From positions 1-64,000 of the forward strand of contig CACAPU010000005.1 of NCBI GenBank assembly GCA_902534465.1: DNA of 64,000 nt, given 5' to 3'. The notes below the pieces were generated by a model that saw nothing but the letters and a program-made list of their open reading frames with translations, was not told the origin of the DNA and searched no databases. The translations under genes were made by a program, and so were the position numbers. The stretch comes from an uncultured Pelagibacteraceae bacterium (lineage in GTDB: Bacteria > Pseudomonadota > Alphaproteobacteria > Pelagibacterales > Pelagibacteraceae). Positions 8,510 to 17,503 of the stretch are shown piece by piece. Position 1 is the first letter of the stretch, and each line of letters starts with the position of its first letter.

Positions 8510-9499
8510 ATGAGTTCAGAAAGCAGCAAAATATCTTTATATTTAAGAATTTTAAGCTACTCAGTATTAGCTTTCACCCTAGCATTCCTAATAAATAATG
8601 TTTTAACAGTTTGGAGTGATTGGCCTGGAGTTAAGAAAATTTTCTCTCATTATGAAATGTTTGGTTTCAAGAAAAAGGCACTTGATGGATCTGCTTTAAA
8701 TTACGGTTTCATGCAAATTGGAGTATATTTAATATGCATAATTGCAGTTATAATTTATGTTTTTAAAACTTACTCTCAAACTTTAGAACGAGACTCAGAG
8801 TTATTATCAAAATTTTCAGCTTACTTGGTTAGATCATCTTTTTGGGCGGTCTTTTTAGTTGGTGTTGCAGACTTTATAATTTCGTTCATGGTTGTTGAAA
8901 GATTATGGGAAGTAATATTCAGTCCAGAAGTGAAAGCCTTTATGGTGAAATCACCAGAAAGAATTACATTTATACATTTTCCAATTATATTAATTTCATT
9001 TGTAATTGGTTACTTTACAAAATCTGTTGGTTTTATTTGGTTAGCAGTTTTAGTCGTTGTCAGTGAATTCATAATTGTCTTATCTAGATTTATATTTTCT
9101 TACGAGCAAGCTTTTCAAGGAGATCTTGTTCGTTTCTGGTATGCTGCACTATATTTATTTGCAAGTGCTTATGCTTTAATTCACGAAGGTCATGTAAGAG
9201 TAGATGTGCTATACTCTTCCTTTAGTGAAAGAAAAAAAGCTTGGACAAATCTTTTAGGCTCTGCTCTTCTAGGTGTTCCACTTGTATTGATAGTTTTATT
9301 TTTAGGTCTTAATGGAAAAGCAAGTATAATAAATGGACCAGTGGTTGCCTTTGAAGTTACGCAACAAGGATCTAATGGTTTATACCTTTTATATTTGATG
9401 GCTGTATACTTAGCAGTATTTGCAGTTACTATGCTTTTGCAGTTTACAAGCTATTTCATGGGTAGTAGTTATAAAATTTTAAATGGTAAGGAAAATTAA
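8510..9499 (+). CDS. dctQ: TRAP transporter small permease subunit (DctQ), enlarged
   Basis: 329 residues, against roughly 160-220 for ordinary DctQ. The canonical DctQ core lies in the C-terminal half: FWYAALYLFASAYAL, then GHVRVDVLYSSFSERKKAW (the HVRVD signature), then two membrane helices. Before it are about 190 residues with several extra hydrophobic helices (about residues 12-30, 66-86, 105-128, 150-186) that have no place in the usual four-helix DctQ. DctQ pairs with the large subunit in the inner membrane. The gene is 3 bases before dctM. The N-terminal extension looks native: same composition and no frame break. Confidence 0.87.
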   Translation: MSSESSKISLYLRILSYSVLAFTLAFLINNVLTVWSDWPGVKKIFSHYEMFGFKKKALDGSALNYGFMQIGVYLICIIAVIIYVFKTYSQTLERDSELLSKFSAYLVRSSFWAVFLVGVADFIISFMVVERLWEVIFSPEVKAFMVKSPERITFIHFPIILISFVIGYFTKSVGFIWLAVLVVVSEFIIVLSRFIFSYEQAFQGDLVRFWYAALYLFASAYALIHEGHVRVDVLYSSFSERKKAWTNLLGSALLGVPLVLIVLFLGLNGKASIINGPVVAFEVTQQGSNGLYLLYLMAVYLAVFAVTMLLQFTSYFMGSSYKILNGKEN

Positions 9500-9502
9500 A
9501 GT

Positions 9503-12154
9503 ATGGAACTATTTTTCTTAGCAGTTTTAGTCTTAATAATGATAGTTGCTCTTGCTTCTGGATATCCTGTAGCATTTGCGCTTCCTGGTTCAGCTATAAT
9601 ATCAATTGGATTAGCTGCATTTTTTGGATATTTATTTGAAGGTGATGCAGATGCTTATTTTGCAGTTGATGGTCCGATAGAATGGCTTGTTGCTGGTATT
9701 ACAAATTTTAGGAGTAATTATTGGGATGTTGAAACTGACACCCTAATTGCAATTCCTTTATTTATTTTTATGGGAATTATGCTGCAAAAATCCAAAATTG
9801 CAGAAGATTTACTAATAACAATGGGTCAATTATTTGGTCCAATTCCTGGTGGTCTTGGTATTTCAGTAATTTTCGTTGGAGCATTGTTGGCAGCAACTAC
9901 TGGTATTGTTGGGGCAACCGTTATTGCAATGGGATTAATCTCATTACCTACTATGTTAAATAATAACTACGATAGGAAACTTGCCAGTGGTATCGTGTGT
10001 TCATCTGGAACGTTAGGTCAGATAATACCCCCATCCATTGTTTTAATTATTATTGCTGACCAATTAGCTAGCGCATCTGATGTTGCAAATAATATCCGTC
10101 AAAATGATTACAAAGCAGTCACTGGAGAATTTAACATGCCAGGAGAATTTAGAGTTGGGTCTTCAAGTGCTGGTGATATGTTCCTTGGCGCTCTTTTGCC
10201 TGGTCTCGTTTTAGTTGCGCTTTACATGATCTATGTATTTTTCTATGCGAGAATAAAAAAAGGTGTAGCTCCACCAGTTCCATTTAAAGGAGAATTTAAT
10301 TTTAAATTTTGGTTACGAGTAATTGTTATAATTATTCCTCCTCTTGCACTTATTTTTGCAGTTTTGGGTTCAATTTTGATGGGTATAGCAACAGTTAACC
10401 AAGCTGGTTCAATTGGAGCAATTGGAGCAACGTTGATGGCTGGTTATAGATTATTTGAAGGTAAGAAAAGTGCATTTTATCCTTTAATTCTTATAATTGG
10501 ATCATTAATACCTATTACTTTTCTTGCATCAACATATGAACTTAATGTTAAAAATTTAGAAGAAAGAAATTTAGGTGCTATCTATATTACCGCATTTTTT
10601 GTAGCAATTCTCGTTTATGGTATTGCATGGAGTTTTTGGAGAACATTTAAAACTGAAAACGTTTTAAAAGAAGTAGTTACTGAGACTTGTATTACTACTT
10701 CAATGGTATTTATAATCCTTCTTGGTGCTGCGATGCTTACATCAGGCTTTAGAGCATTTGGTGGTGAGGAATTAGTAAGAGATTTTCTTCAAGATTTACC
10801 AGGAGGTTTTTGGACTCAGTTTGTTGTGGTCATGATTGTAATTTTCTTGTTAGGTTTCTTTTTAGATTTTATTGAGATTGCAGTTGTTGTTGTACCAATA
10901 ATTGCACCAATATTGCTAGCTGAAACAGGAGCAAATGTTACAGCTGTATGGCTTGGAGTAATGATAGGTGTTAATTTACAAACTTCTTTCTTAACACCGC
11001 CATTTGGATTTGCTTTATTTTATTTAAAAGGTGTAGCTCCAAAAGTGGTCCAAACATTAGATATCTGGAAAGGTGTTGTTCCTTTTATTGTCTTACAACT
11101 TATCGGTTTAGGAATTGTGGGCGCATACCCTAGTCTAGTAAATTATTTACCAAACAGGGTTTATTTAACATCTAATGTTGCTCCACCGCCGATGAATCCA
11201 AAACTACAATATTGCTTACAAGAGTATAAATTTGCAAACTACTCTAATAATGCTGATGTAATAAATAAAAGTATAACTGACTTTGACGACATTATTCTAG
11301 CAAATTTACCAGCAGATAAATTAAGTTATTTCCAACGCCATGTTGATAATTCTAAGTACTCTTTTGAACTTGTTAATGAGGTTAAAAGTACAGAGACATT
11401 ATATAACGATTATGCAGTCGATTACAGAGACTTACATTTTAAAACAAGAAAGAAACAAAAGAAGATTTTAAAATTAAATAAAAAGATAGATAAGTATAAA
11501 GCTGAGATTAGAAACTTAGATGATGAAGATGTTTCAGATAAAAACAAACTTGAACAAAAAATTGAAAATGTGAAACTAGAAATAGACGAAATAAGTAGTC
11601 AAATCCCAGAAGAATGGAAATCAAAAAATGATGAATTTAATAAAATTAATAAAGCTAAAAATCTTGCAACAAGAAAATATCGAAAAACAGTTGATAATGC
11701 TTACGAAGATTTATTGTTGATTAAGAGTTTTATAAATGATGGTGAAAAATTTGAAGAATTAGAGCAAGAAATGAAACTTCTTAAAAATAAAATAGATAAC
11801 AGAGGTTACATTGATGCAATAGAGTTTATAGATAATATATTTGAAAAAGTCGGAGAAATTTCTGGATCTGATGAGTTTGCCGATAAATTAGATTATCTTA
11901 TCACTTTAATGGATGAGGACGAAGTTGATTTTGAAAAACTTCAATCCTCAACGGTCGATACTATTGCGTTATTTGAGCAAGAAGTGAGTTGGAGAAAAAA
12001 TTTCAAGAAAAAATATATGGATAGAATAAATGCTCATGACAAAGTTATTAGTGAGACTATTGGATTAAGATTGCAATCAAAACTTACGAAAGAACAAGCT
12101 ATATATGTTTCTAAATGTAATTCTATACACAGAGATATATCTTTAAACTTTTAA
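9503..12154 (+). CDS. dctM: TRAP transporter large permease subunit (DctM) with long C-terminal coiled-coil-like domain
   Basis: 883 residues; typical DctM proteins are about 425-600. Residues 1 to about 545 form the multi-helix ion-coupled permease, with GGLGISVIFVGALLAATTGI, SSGTLGQIIPPSIVL and FFLDFIEIAVVVVPI, the last typical of the mannitol/chloroaromatic (TakM-like) subgroup. From about residue 550 to the end there is no membrane segment. Instead a highly charged, Lys/Glu-rich, helix-prone stretch follows (for example KKQKKILKLNKKIDKYKAEI and LEQEMKLLKNKID), with the look of coiled coils, ending at the stop that directly abuts the convergent next gene. The permease part imports the periplasmic ligand of DctP using a sodium gradient; the soluble domain has no function I recognise. 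Confidence 0.9.
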   Translation: MELFFLAVLVLIMIVALASGYPVAFALPGSAIISIGLAAFFGYLFEGDADAYFAVDGPIEWLVAGITNFRSNYWDVETDTLIAIPLFIFMGIMLQKSKIAEDLLITMGQLFGPIPGGLGISVIFVGALLAATTGIVGATVIAMGLISLPTMLNNNYDRKLASGIVCSSGTLGQIIPPSIVLIIIADQLASASDVANNIRQNDYKAVTGEFNMPGEFRVGSSSAGDMFLGALLPGLVLVALYMIYVFFYARIKKGVAPPVPFKGEFNFKFWLRVIVIIIPPLALIFAVLGSILMGIATVNQAGSIGAIGATLMAGYRLFEGKKSAFYPLILIIGSLIPITFLASTYELNVKNLEERNLGAIYITAFFVAILVYGIAWSFWRTFKTENVLKEVVTETCITTSMVFIILLGAAMLTSGFRAFGGEELVRDFLQDLPGGFWTQFVVVMIVIFLLGFFLDFIEIAVVVVPIIAPILLAETGANVTAVWLGVMIGVNLQTSFLTPPFGFALFYLKGVAPKVVQTLDIWKGVVPFIVLQLIGLGIVGAYPSLVNYLPNRVYLTSNVAPPPMNPKLQYCLQEYKFANYSNNADVINKSITDFDDIILANLPADKLSYFQRHVDNSKYSFELVNEVKSTETLYNDYAVDYRDLHFKTRKKQKKILKLNKKIDKYKAEIRNLDDEDVSDKNKLEQKIENVKLEIDEISSQIPEEWKSKNDEFNKINKAKNLATRKYRKTVDNAYEDLLLIKSFINDGEKFEELEQEMKLLKNKIDNRGYIDAIEFIDNIFEKVGEISGSDEFADKLDYLITLMDEDEVDFEKLQSSTVDTIALFEQEVSWRKNFKKKYMDRINAHDKVISETIGLRLQSKLTKEQAIYVSKCNSIHRDISLNF

Positions 12155-13171
12155 TTATTTTGTGATTTGATCAATTAATTTTGATCTTTCGTATAAACCA
12201 AGATTTTCCGCTTTTGTTTTTAATTTTTCGTACTCAGATTTTAAATTTTCGGTTTTGATGTTAACTTTGTTACCAATTTCAATAAGAGAACCAATAATTG
12301 GATCAATTTCTAATGGACGTTTAGCATGTAAATCTTGAGTTGTTGATGGTTTATGACCCTTAATAGAAATCGCAGCATTTATTCTATGATCAATAGAAAC
12401 ATTAAATTTTACACCAATTTTTTCACCTACTTGCTGGCATTCCTCCATCAATTTTCTTACTATTTTTAACAATTCTGGATCATTTCCAATTTCATCTAAG
12501 GTTTTATCATAAAGAGCACTAATAATATTAAATGAGCAATTACCCCAGAGTTTTATCCAAATTTCATCTCTTAAATTAGTTTTTTGAGGAGCTTTTAAGC
12601 CGCCTGCAATTAATAAATCAGCAATGAGTTTAAGTCTTTCTGATTTAGATCCATCAGGTTCACCAAGTGTAAATCTTTCTCCTCCATTATGTTTTATTAC
12701 ACCTGGTTCGGTTATTTCAGCAGCTGGGTAAACAACACAACCAATAGCTTTTGCTGGGTCTAAATGTTTCCATATTTTTCCCTCGGGATCCACACTATCA
12801 ATATGATGGTTATCTAAATTCGTTCCAGTATTTGCTTTATAAAAATACCACCAAGGAAGGCCATTTACAGCTGATATAATCGAAGTTTTTTCTCCAATAA
12901 TATTTTTTAGTGAATCAACAATATTTGAAATTGCATGAGCCTTTACAGAAATAAATATATAGTCTTGTACATCTAATGTTTTGGGATCATCGGTTACTTT
13001 TAATTTAAAGTTTTCAGACCTACCCTCTTTAATTAATGTCAATCCATTTTCTTCTATCGCTTTTTTATGTGGTCCTCTAGCTATAAGAGATAAATCTATA
13101 TTTGTTTTACTTAAACAAGCTGCCAAATATCCACCGATAGATCCTGCACCAAATATACAAATTTTTGTCAT
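12155..13171 (-). CDS. Ketopantoate reductase (PanE/ApbA) family protein
   Basis: 338 residues with an N-terminal Rossmann motif (GAGSIGGYLA), the ISVKAH segment, AVNGLPWWYF, and in the C-terminal domain IWIKLWGNCSFN, which carries the lysine and asparagine expected of ketopantoate reductases. PanE reduces 2-dehydropantoate to pantoate in coenzyme A synthesis, but the family also contains related oxidoreductases, and no panB or panC is nearby. It follows the acyl-CoA ligase gene with a one-base overlap, so it may act on another 2-oxo or hydroxy acid. Its stop directly abuts the convergent dctM stop, with no terminator between them. Confidence 0.75.
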   Translation of the reverse strand: MTKICIFGAGSIGGYLAACLSKTNIDLSLIARGPHKKAIEENGLTLIKEGRSENFKLKVTDDPKTLDVQDYIFISVKAHAISNIVDSLKNIIGEKTSIISAVNGLPWWYFYKANTGTNLDNHHIDSVDPEGKIWKHLDPAKAIGCVVYPAAEITEPGVIKHNGGERFTLGEPDGSKSERLKLIADLLIAGGLKAPQKTNLRDEIWIKLWGNCSFNIISALYDKTLDEIGNDPELLKIVRKLMEECQQVGEKIGVKFNVSIDHRINAAISIKGHKPSTTQDLHAKRPLEIDPIIGSLIEIGNKVNIKTENLKSEYEKLKTKAENLGLYERSKLIDQITK

Positions 13172-14679
13172 TAACTACTTAAACCAAATTTTTTTGCTAA
13201 AACGTTTCTTTGTAACTTACCAGTTGCTCCCTTTGGAATTTCATCTACAAAAAAAATTTTCTTAGGAATTTTAAATTTTGCTAATTTTTCTTGGGCATAT
13301 TTCAATACATCTTCTTCTGAACATATCTCTCCGGACTTAATAATTATAGCGCTTGCTATATTTTCACCAAGCATTTTATCCTCATAACCAAAACATACAG
13401 CTTGGTCTATTGATGGATGATCCATTAAAACATTATCAACCTCTAAAGGAGATATTTTTTCTCCACCCTTATTAATTATTTCTTTCAATCTTCCTGAAAT
13501 TTTCAAATATCCATCTTCGTCAAAATATCCTTGATCACCAGTTCTAAACCAACCATTTGTGAAACTTGTTTTGTTTGCTTCTTCATTATTTTCGTAGCCA
13601 AGTGTTACGTTTTCACCCTTTATACATACTTCGCCTTCTTCACCTTGCTTCATCATGTCACCATTTTCACTCATAACACATACTTCTGGACCTGCTGGTA
13701 GGCCTACAAATCCTGCTTTTTGTTTTTTTGGTGGTAATGGATTTGACGTCATTTGATGCGTTGCTTCAGTCATCCCATATGCTTCAATAACAGGGCAATT
13801 AAATGCTTCATTTAAATCTTTAAATACAGCAGGAGGTAATGAAGCTGAGGAAGATCTAATTAATCTTAAATTTAAGTTTTTTGCTGCCTCTTTATTTTTA
13901 TTTGCTCTTAATAAGATTGCTTGATGCATAGTTGGTACGCCTGAATACCAAGTAATTTTTTCTAATCTAGCCAAATCAAGAAACTTTAATGCATTAAAAC
14001 CGCTAGAGGCACATACTGATGCACCAACTTTCATTGATGTCGCTAAAACTGCTATAAGTCCATGAATATGAAATAATGGCATAATATTTAAACAATGATC
14101 ATTATCAGTAAGATCTAAACTTTTTGAAATATTTTCAGAAGATGAATAAATATTATTATTAGATAACGGCACAATTTTTGGCCTTGAGGTAGTTCCTGAA
14201 GTATGCAGGACTAAAGCCTCATCATTTTCATTTGGGGATGAATAATCACTTTTGTTATCAAACAAATCAAACAAACCTTCAGGTTGATCTTTATGGATTT
14301 TCAATTCACAAATTTCTATATTTAATTTTTTTGCAACTTCTACTGACGGATTATTTGAATTTTTTTCAACAATAATAATTTTAGGATTTAAATCCTTAAG
14401 ATAAAACTCATACTCTTCTGATTTATATGATGGATTAAGAGGAGCAGCAGACATGTAACTTGAAATTCCTAAGAAACTAGTGGCCATATATGGTCCATTC
14501 GGTAGAACTATTGCGGCTCTATCTTTATTAGATATACCATTTCCTGATAATTGTTTTGAAATATCTTCAACAAATATTTTTAAATCTCTGTAACTAATTT
14601 TTGAATTGTTTTCAGACGAAATTGCAATTTTATCATTTTCACTATTTTCAAAAATGTTTTTAACAATTCTTTTTGACAC
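13171..14679 (-). CDS. AMP-dependent acyl-CoA synthetase, oxalyl-CoA synthetase-like
   Basis: 502 residues of the ANL superfamily. Landmarks: the P-loop LHTSGTTSRPKIVPL, MPLFHIHGLIAVL, AYGMTEATHQMTSNP, the GWFRTGDQGYFDEDGYLKI hinge region, and the acyl-adenylate lysine near the C-terminus in GATGKLQRN. The TEATHQMTSNPLPP segment closely resembles plant/yeast oxalyl-CoA synthetases (AAE3/Pcs60), suggesting a small dicarboxylic acid substrate, but family resemblance alone cannot fix it. It lies 2 bases downstream of the gamma-glutamyltransferase-like gene and overlaps the reductase gene by one base, forming a three-gene minus-strand unit. Confidence 0.78.
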   Translation of the reverse strand: MSKRIVKNIFENSENDKIAISSENNSKISYRDLKIFVEDISKQLSGNGISNKDRAAIVLPNGPYMATSFLGISSYMSAAPLNPSYKSEEYEFYLKDLNPKIIIVEKNSNNPSVEVAKKLNIEICELKIHKDQPEGLFDLFDNKSDYSSPNENDEALVLHTSGTTSRPKIVPLSNNNIYSSSENISKSLDLTDNDHCLNIMPLFHIHGLIAVLATSMKVGASVCASSGFNALKFLDLARLEKITWYSGVPTMHQAILLRANKNKEAAKNLNLRLIRSSSASLPPAVFKDLNEAFNCPVIEAYGMTEATHQMTSNPLPPKKQKAGFVGLPAGPEVCVMSENGDMMKQGEEGEVCIKGENVTLGYENNEEANKTSFTNGWFRTGDQGYFDEDGYLKISGRLKEIINKGGEKISPLEVDNVLMDHPSIDQAVCFGYEDKMLGENIASAIIIKSGEICSEEDVLKYAQEKLAKFKIPKKIFFVDEIPKGATGKLQRNVLAKKFGLSS

Positions 14680-14681
14680 TT

Positions 14682-16265
14682 CTAATATCCTTTTGCGTAC
14701 CCATCTTTTCTAGGATCTGATCCACCTAATAGATCACCTTCGCTTCTATTAATTTTTATTGCTTGCCCTCCACCATGTGTACCATCAATATATTCTACAT
14801 TGTGACCTACTTCTTTAAGACCATGAAAAATCTCTTTATCAACAGTTTTTTCGAGCTTATAAATATTATTAAAATGAAATGCTCTAGGAAAGCTTAAAGC
14901 TTCTTGCGGTCCCATCCCATAATCAATCATATTATTTAAAACATGAACTTGTCCGACTGGTTGATATTGACCACCCATGACACCATAGCTTAAGGTTGCG
15001 TTGTTATCTTTATCAATGACCATACCTGGAATAATAGTATGCAATGGTCTTTTTAAGCCAGCGATACAGTTAGGGTGCCCATGCTCTACTCTGAAATTTG
15101 TACCTCTATTATGCAAAAGTATTCCACTTTTATTTGTTGTAATCCCTGATCCAAAAACATAACAAACAGAATTGATTATTGATACGCTATTTAAATCTTT
15201 ATCTACTACTGTTAAATAAATTGTCTCTGGGTGAGCTGGAATATTTAATTCACCAACATCACTGCATGAATTTAGATTAATTTTATTAAAAATATCTTCA
15301 ATATTTTTATCACTTAAAATTTCATCCAAATTAATATTTGCAAAACTTGGATCACCCAAACTTGTTTCTTTAACTTTATAGGCTTGTTTTGTAACTTCTG
15401 CTTCAACATGAAATCTTTCTACGCTGTTGAATTTATAGTTTTGAATGTTAAGTCTTTCTAATAATTTCATCATAACTAATACCGTAACACCAGGTCCATT
15501 AGGAGGGCATTGATGAATAAAGTCACCTTTATATAAAGATTTGATAGTTTCTGATCTTATTGTTTTCTGCTTATAAAAATCTTCAAAAGTATGAACGCCT
15601 CCTAATTCATTTAAACTTTCAATTATATCTTTCGCAGTTTCACCTTCATAAAATTCTTTACTTCCTTTTTTACTAATTGCCTCAAGCGTTTCTCCCAACG
15701 CAATATTTTTCATTAATTCATTTTCTTGATATGTACGACCATCTTTTAAAAAAATTTTTTTTGAATTCTCATTTCCATTAATTTTATTTAAACTGTTATA
15801 CCAAGCTTGCGATACTACTTTAGAAACTTTATGACCATTTTTTGCAATATCAATTGCTCCTGAAAATAATTGTTCAAAATCAAGTTTGCCAAATTCTTTA
15901 TGGATAGTTTCCCAAGCATGAACTGCTCCAGGTATAGTTACCGAATGAGGACTTGTTAATCCAATTTTATCTATATTTTTTTCCTTAAAGAAATCATAAT
16001 TTAATTTTTCTGGAGCCAAACCAGATCCATTAAAAGATACTGCATCTTTATTATTCATTTTAACAATTGCAAAACAATCACCACCGATACTTGTTGCGTT
16101 AGGTTCAACAACTGATAAAACAATTGAAGCAGCAATAGAGGCATCCACTGCATTTCCTCCCATTTTAAGTATTTTTAATGCTTCCTCAGTGGCCAATGGA
16201 TGAGAAGTCGCTGCCATTGCATTCGACGATCGTGCATCTTTATCTTTTGTTGATTGATTATTCAT
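14682..16265 (-). CDS. Gamma-glutamyltransferase family (Ntn-hydrolase) protein, YwrD-like
   Basis: 527 residues. The N-terminal half has ATSHPLATEEAL, GGNAVDASIA and SIGGDCFAIV; the self-cleavage site is the Thr in PETIYLTVVDKD (about Thr348), after which come FGSGITT and the late MGGQYQP motif. In classical enzymes the nucleophile context is TTH; here it is TIY, as I recall for the YwrD-like subgroup, so glutathione hydrolysis is not assured. No signal peptide is visible (the N-terminus is polar), unlike periplasmic GGT. It begins only 26 bases from the divergent MFS gene, so the two share a minimal promoter region. Confidence 0.82.
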   Translation of the reverse strand: MNNQSTKDKDARSSNAMAATSHPLATEEALKILKMGGNAVDASIAASIVLSVVEPNATSIGGDCFAIVKMNNKDAVSFNGSGLAPEKLNYDFFKEKNIDKIGLTSPHSVTIPGAVHAWETIHKEFGKLDFEQLFSGAIDIAKNGHKVSKVVSQAWYNSLNKINGNENSKKIFLKDGRTYQENELMKNIALGETLEAISKKGSKEFYEGETAKDIIESLNELGGVHTFEDFYKQKTIRSETIKSLYKGDFIHQCPPNGPGVTVLVMMKLLERLNIQNYKFNSVERFHVEAEVTKQAYKVKETSLGDPSFANINLDEILSDKNIEDIFNKINLNSCSDVGELNIPAHPETIYLTVVDKDLNSVSIINSVCYVFGSGITTNKSGILLHNRGTNFRVEHGHPNCIAGLKRPLHTIIPGMVIDKDNNATLSYGVMGGQYQPVGQVHVLNNMIDYGMGPQEALSFPRAFHFNNIYKLEKTVDKEIFHGLKEVGHNVEYIDGTHGGGQAIKINRSEGDLLGGSDPRKDGYAKGY

Positions 16266-16291
16266 AGTAATGATTAAGTAGAGAGATATAA

Positions 16292-17503
16292 ATGATTAGT
16301 AAAGCAAATAAAAGTATTTTAATTTTTTGTGTATTTGCCTTTGGCTTTTTTATTTCTAATTTATTAAGATCAATTACTGCCACACTCACTCCAGTTCTAA
16401 CAAGTGAATTTGATTTATCAGCGGGTAACCTTGGGCTGCTAGCAGGTGGTTATTTTTTAGGATTTTCATTAATGCAAATACCAGCAGGTTTACTTCTTGA
16501 TAAGTATGGCCCAAAAAAAGTCGTAGCATATCTTTTATTGATAGCTCTGATTAGTACCATTTCTTTTGCATTTGCAAAAAGTTTTACAGGATTGTTAATT
16601 TCTAGATTTTTTATTGGTGTTGGTGTTGCAGCATGTCTAATGGGACCTTTGACTGGTTATCGTGTTTGGTTTGAAGAAAAATATCAGCAAAGAGCAAATT
16701 CATGGATGTTGATGGTAGCAAGTTTTGGTTTTGTAATTTCAACATTACCAGTACAAATTTTACTACCGATGATCGGCTGGAGGTCTATTTTTCTTTTAAT
16801 TTCAATTTTGATTTTATTAAGTGTTATTTTAATTTTAGTTTTTACCCCATCTTGGAATAATAATCCTAAAAATACAATAACTCAGGAGAGAGGAAATCTT
16901 TCGGATGTATGGAAAAATAAATTTTTCATAAGTTTAATTCCACTATGTTTTTTAAATTACGGAGGCGTTCAAGCAGTCCAAACTTTATGGGCAGGTCCTT
17001 GGATGTTAAATGTTGCAGGGTATTCTCCACTTGATAGTGCTACAGGCTTGTTTTGGATAAATATAACAATGTTATTTGCATTTATGTTTTGGGGATATAT
17101 TTTACCAAAATTTTCATCTTTAGGCATTGACAGCATAAAGATTGTAAAGATTGGTTTGCCAATAAGTTATGTTGTTTTATTTTCTATAATAATAATGGGC
17201 CAAAATGCTGGGGCTATAATGTTTACTCTTTATATTTTATCGTCAATTGTTTTATCTTTAACGCAACCTGCCTTAGCTTTAAGTTTCCCTCAAAATCTTG
17301 CTGGAAAATCATTAACCTCTATAAATGTATTTATTCATTCAGGAACATTCTTTGTACAATGGGGAATTGGATTATTAATTGATCTTTCTAAAAATATGGG
17401 TGCAAGTACAGTCACAAGCTATAAGATTTCCTTCTCAATATTCTTAATTTTATGTATTTTTAGCTATCTGTTTTTTATTTATTTTAATAAAAATGAGAAT
17501 TAA
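16292..17503 (+). CDS. MFS transporter
   Basis: 403 residues with about 12 hydrophobic helices. Between helices 2 and 3 is the MFS signature region GLLLDKYGPKKVV, and helix 4 has SRFFIGVGVAACLMGP. It resembles drug/metabolite or nitrate-type MFS permeases, but no feature tells the substrate. It starts 26 bases from the divergent gamma-glutamyltransferase-like gene and has AGAGAG before its ATG. Its last 11 bases overlap the annotated start of the hydrolase gene, suggesting coupling. Confidence 0.88.
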   Translation: MISKANKSILIFCVFAFGFFISNLLRSITATLTPVLTSEFDLSAGNLGLLAGGYFLGFSLMQIPAGLLLDKYGPKKVVAYLLLIALISTISFAFAKSFTGLLISRFFIGVGVAACLMGPLTGYRVWFEEKYQQRANSWMLMVASFGFVISTLPVQILLPMIGWRSIFLLISILILLSVILILVFTPSWNNNPKNTITQERGNLSDVWKNKFFISLIPLCFLNYGGVQAVQTLWAGPWMLNVAGYSPLDSATGLFWINITMLFAFMFWGYILPKFSSLGIDSIKIVKIGLPISYVVLFSIIIMGQNAGAIMFTLYILSSIVLSLTQPALALSFPQNLAGKSLTSINVFIHSGTFFVQWGIGLLIDLSKNMGASTVTSYKISFSIFLILCIFSYLFFIYFNKNEN

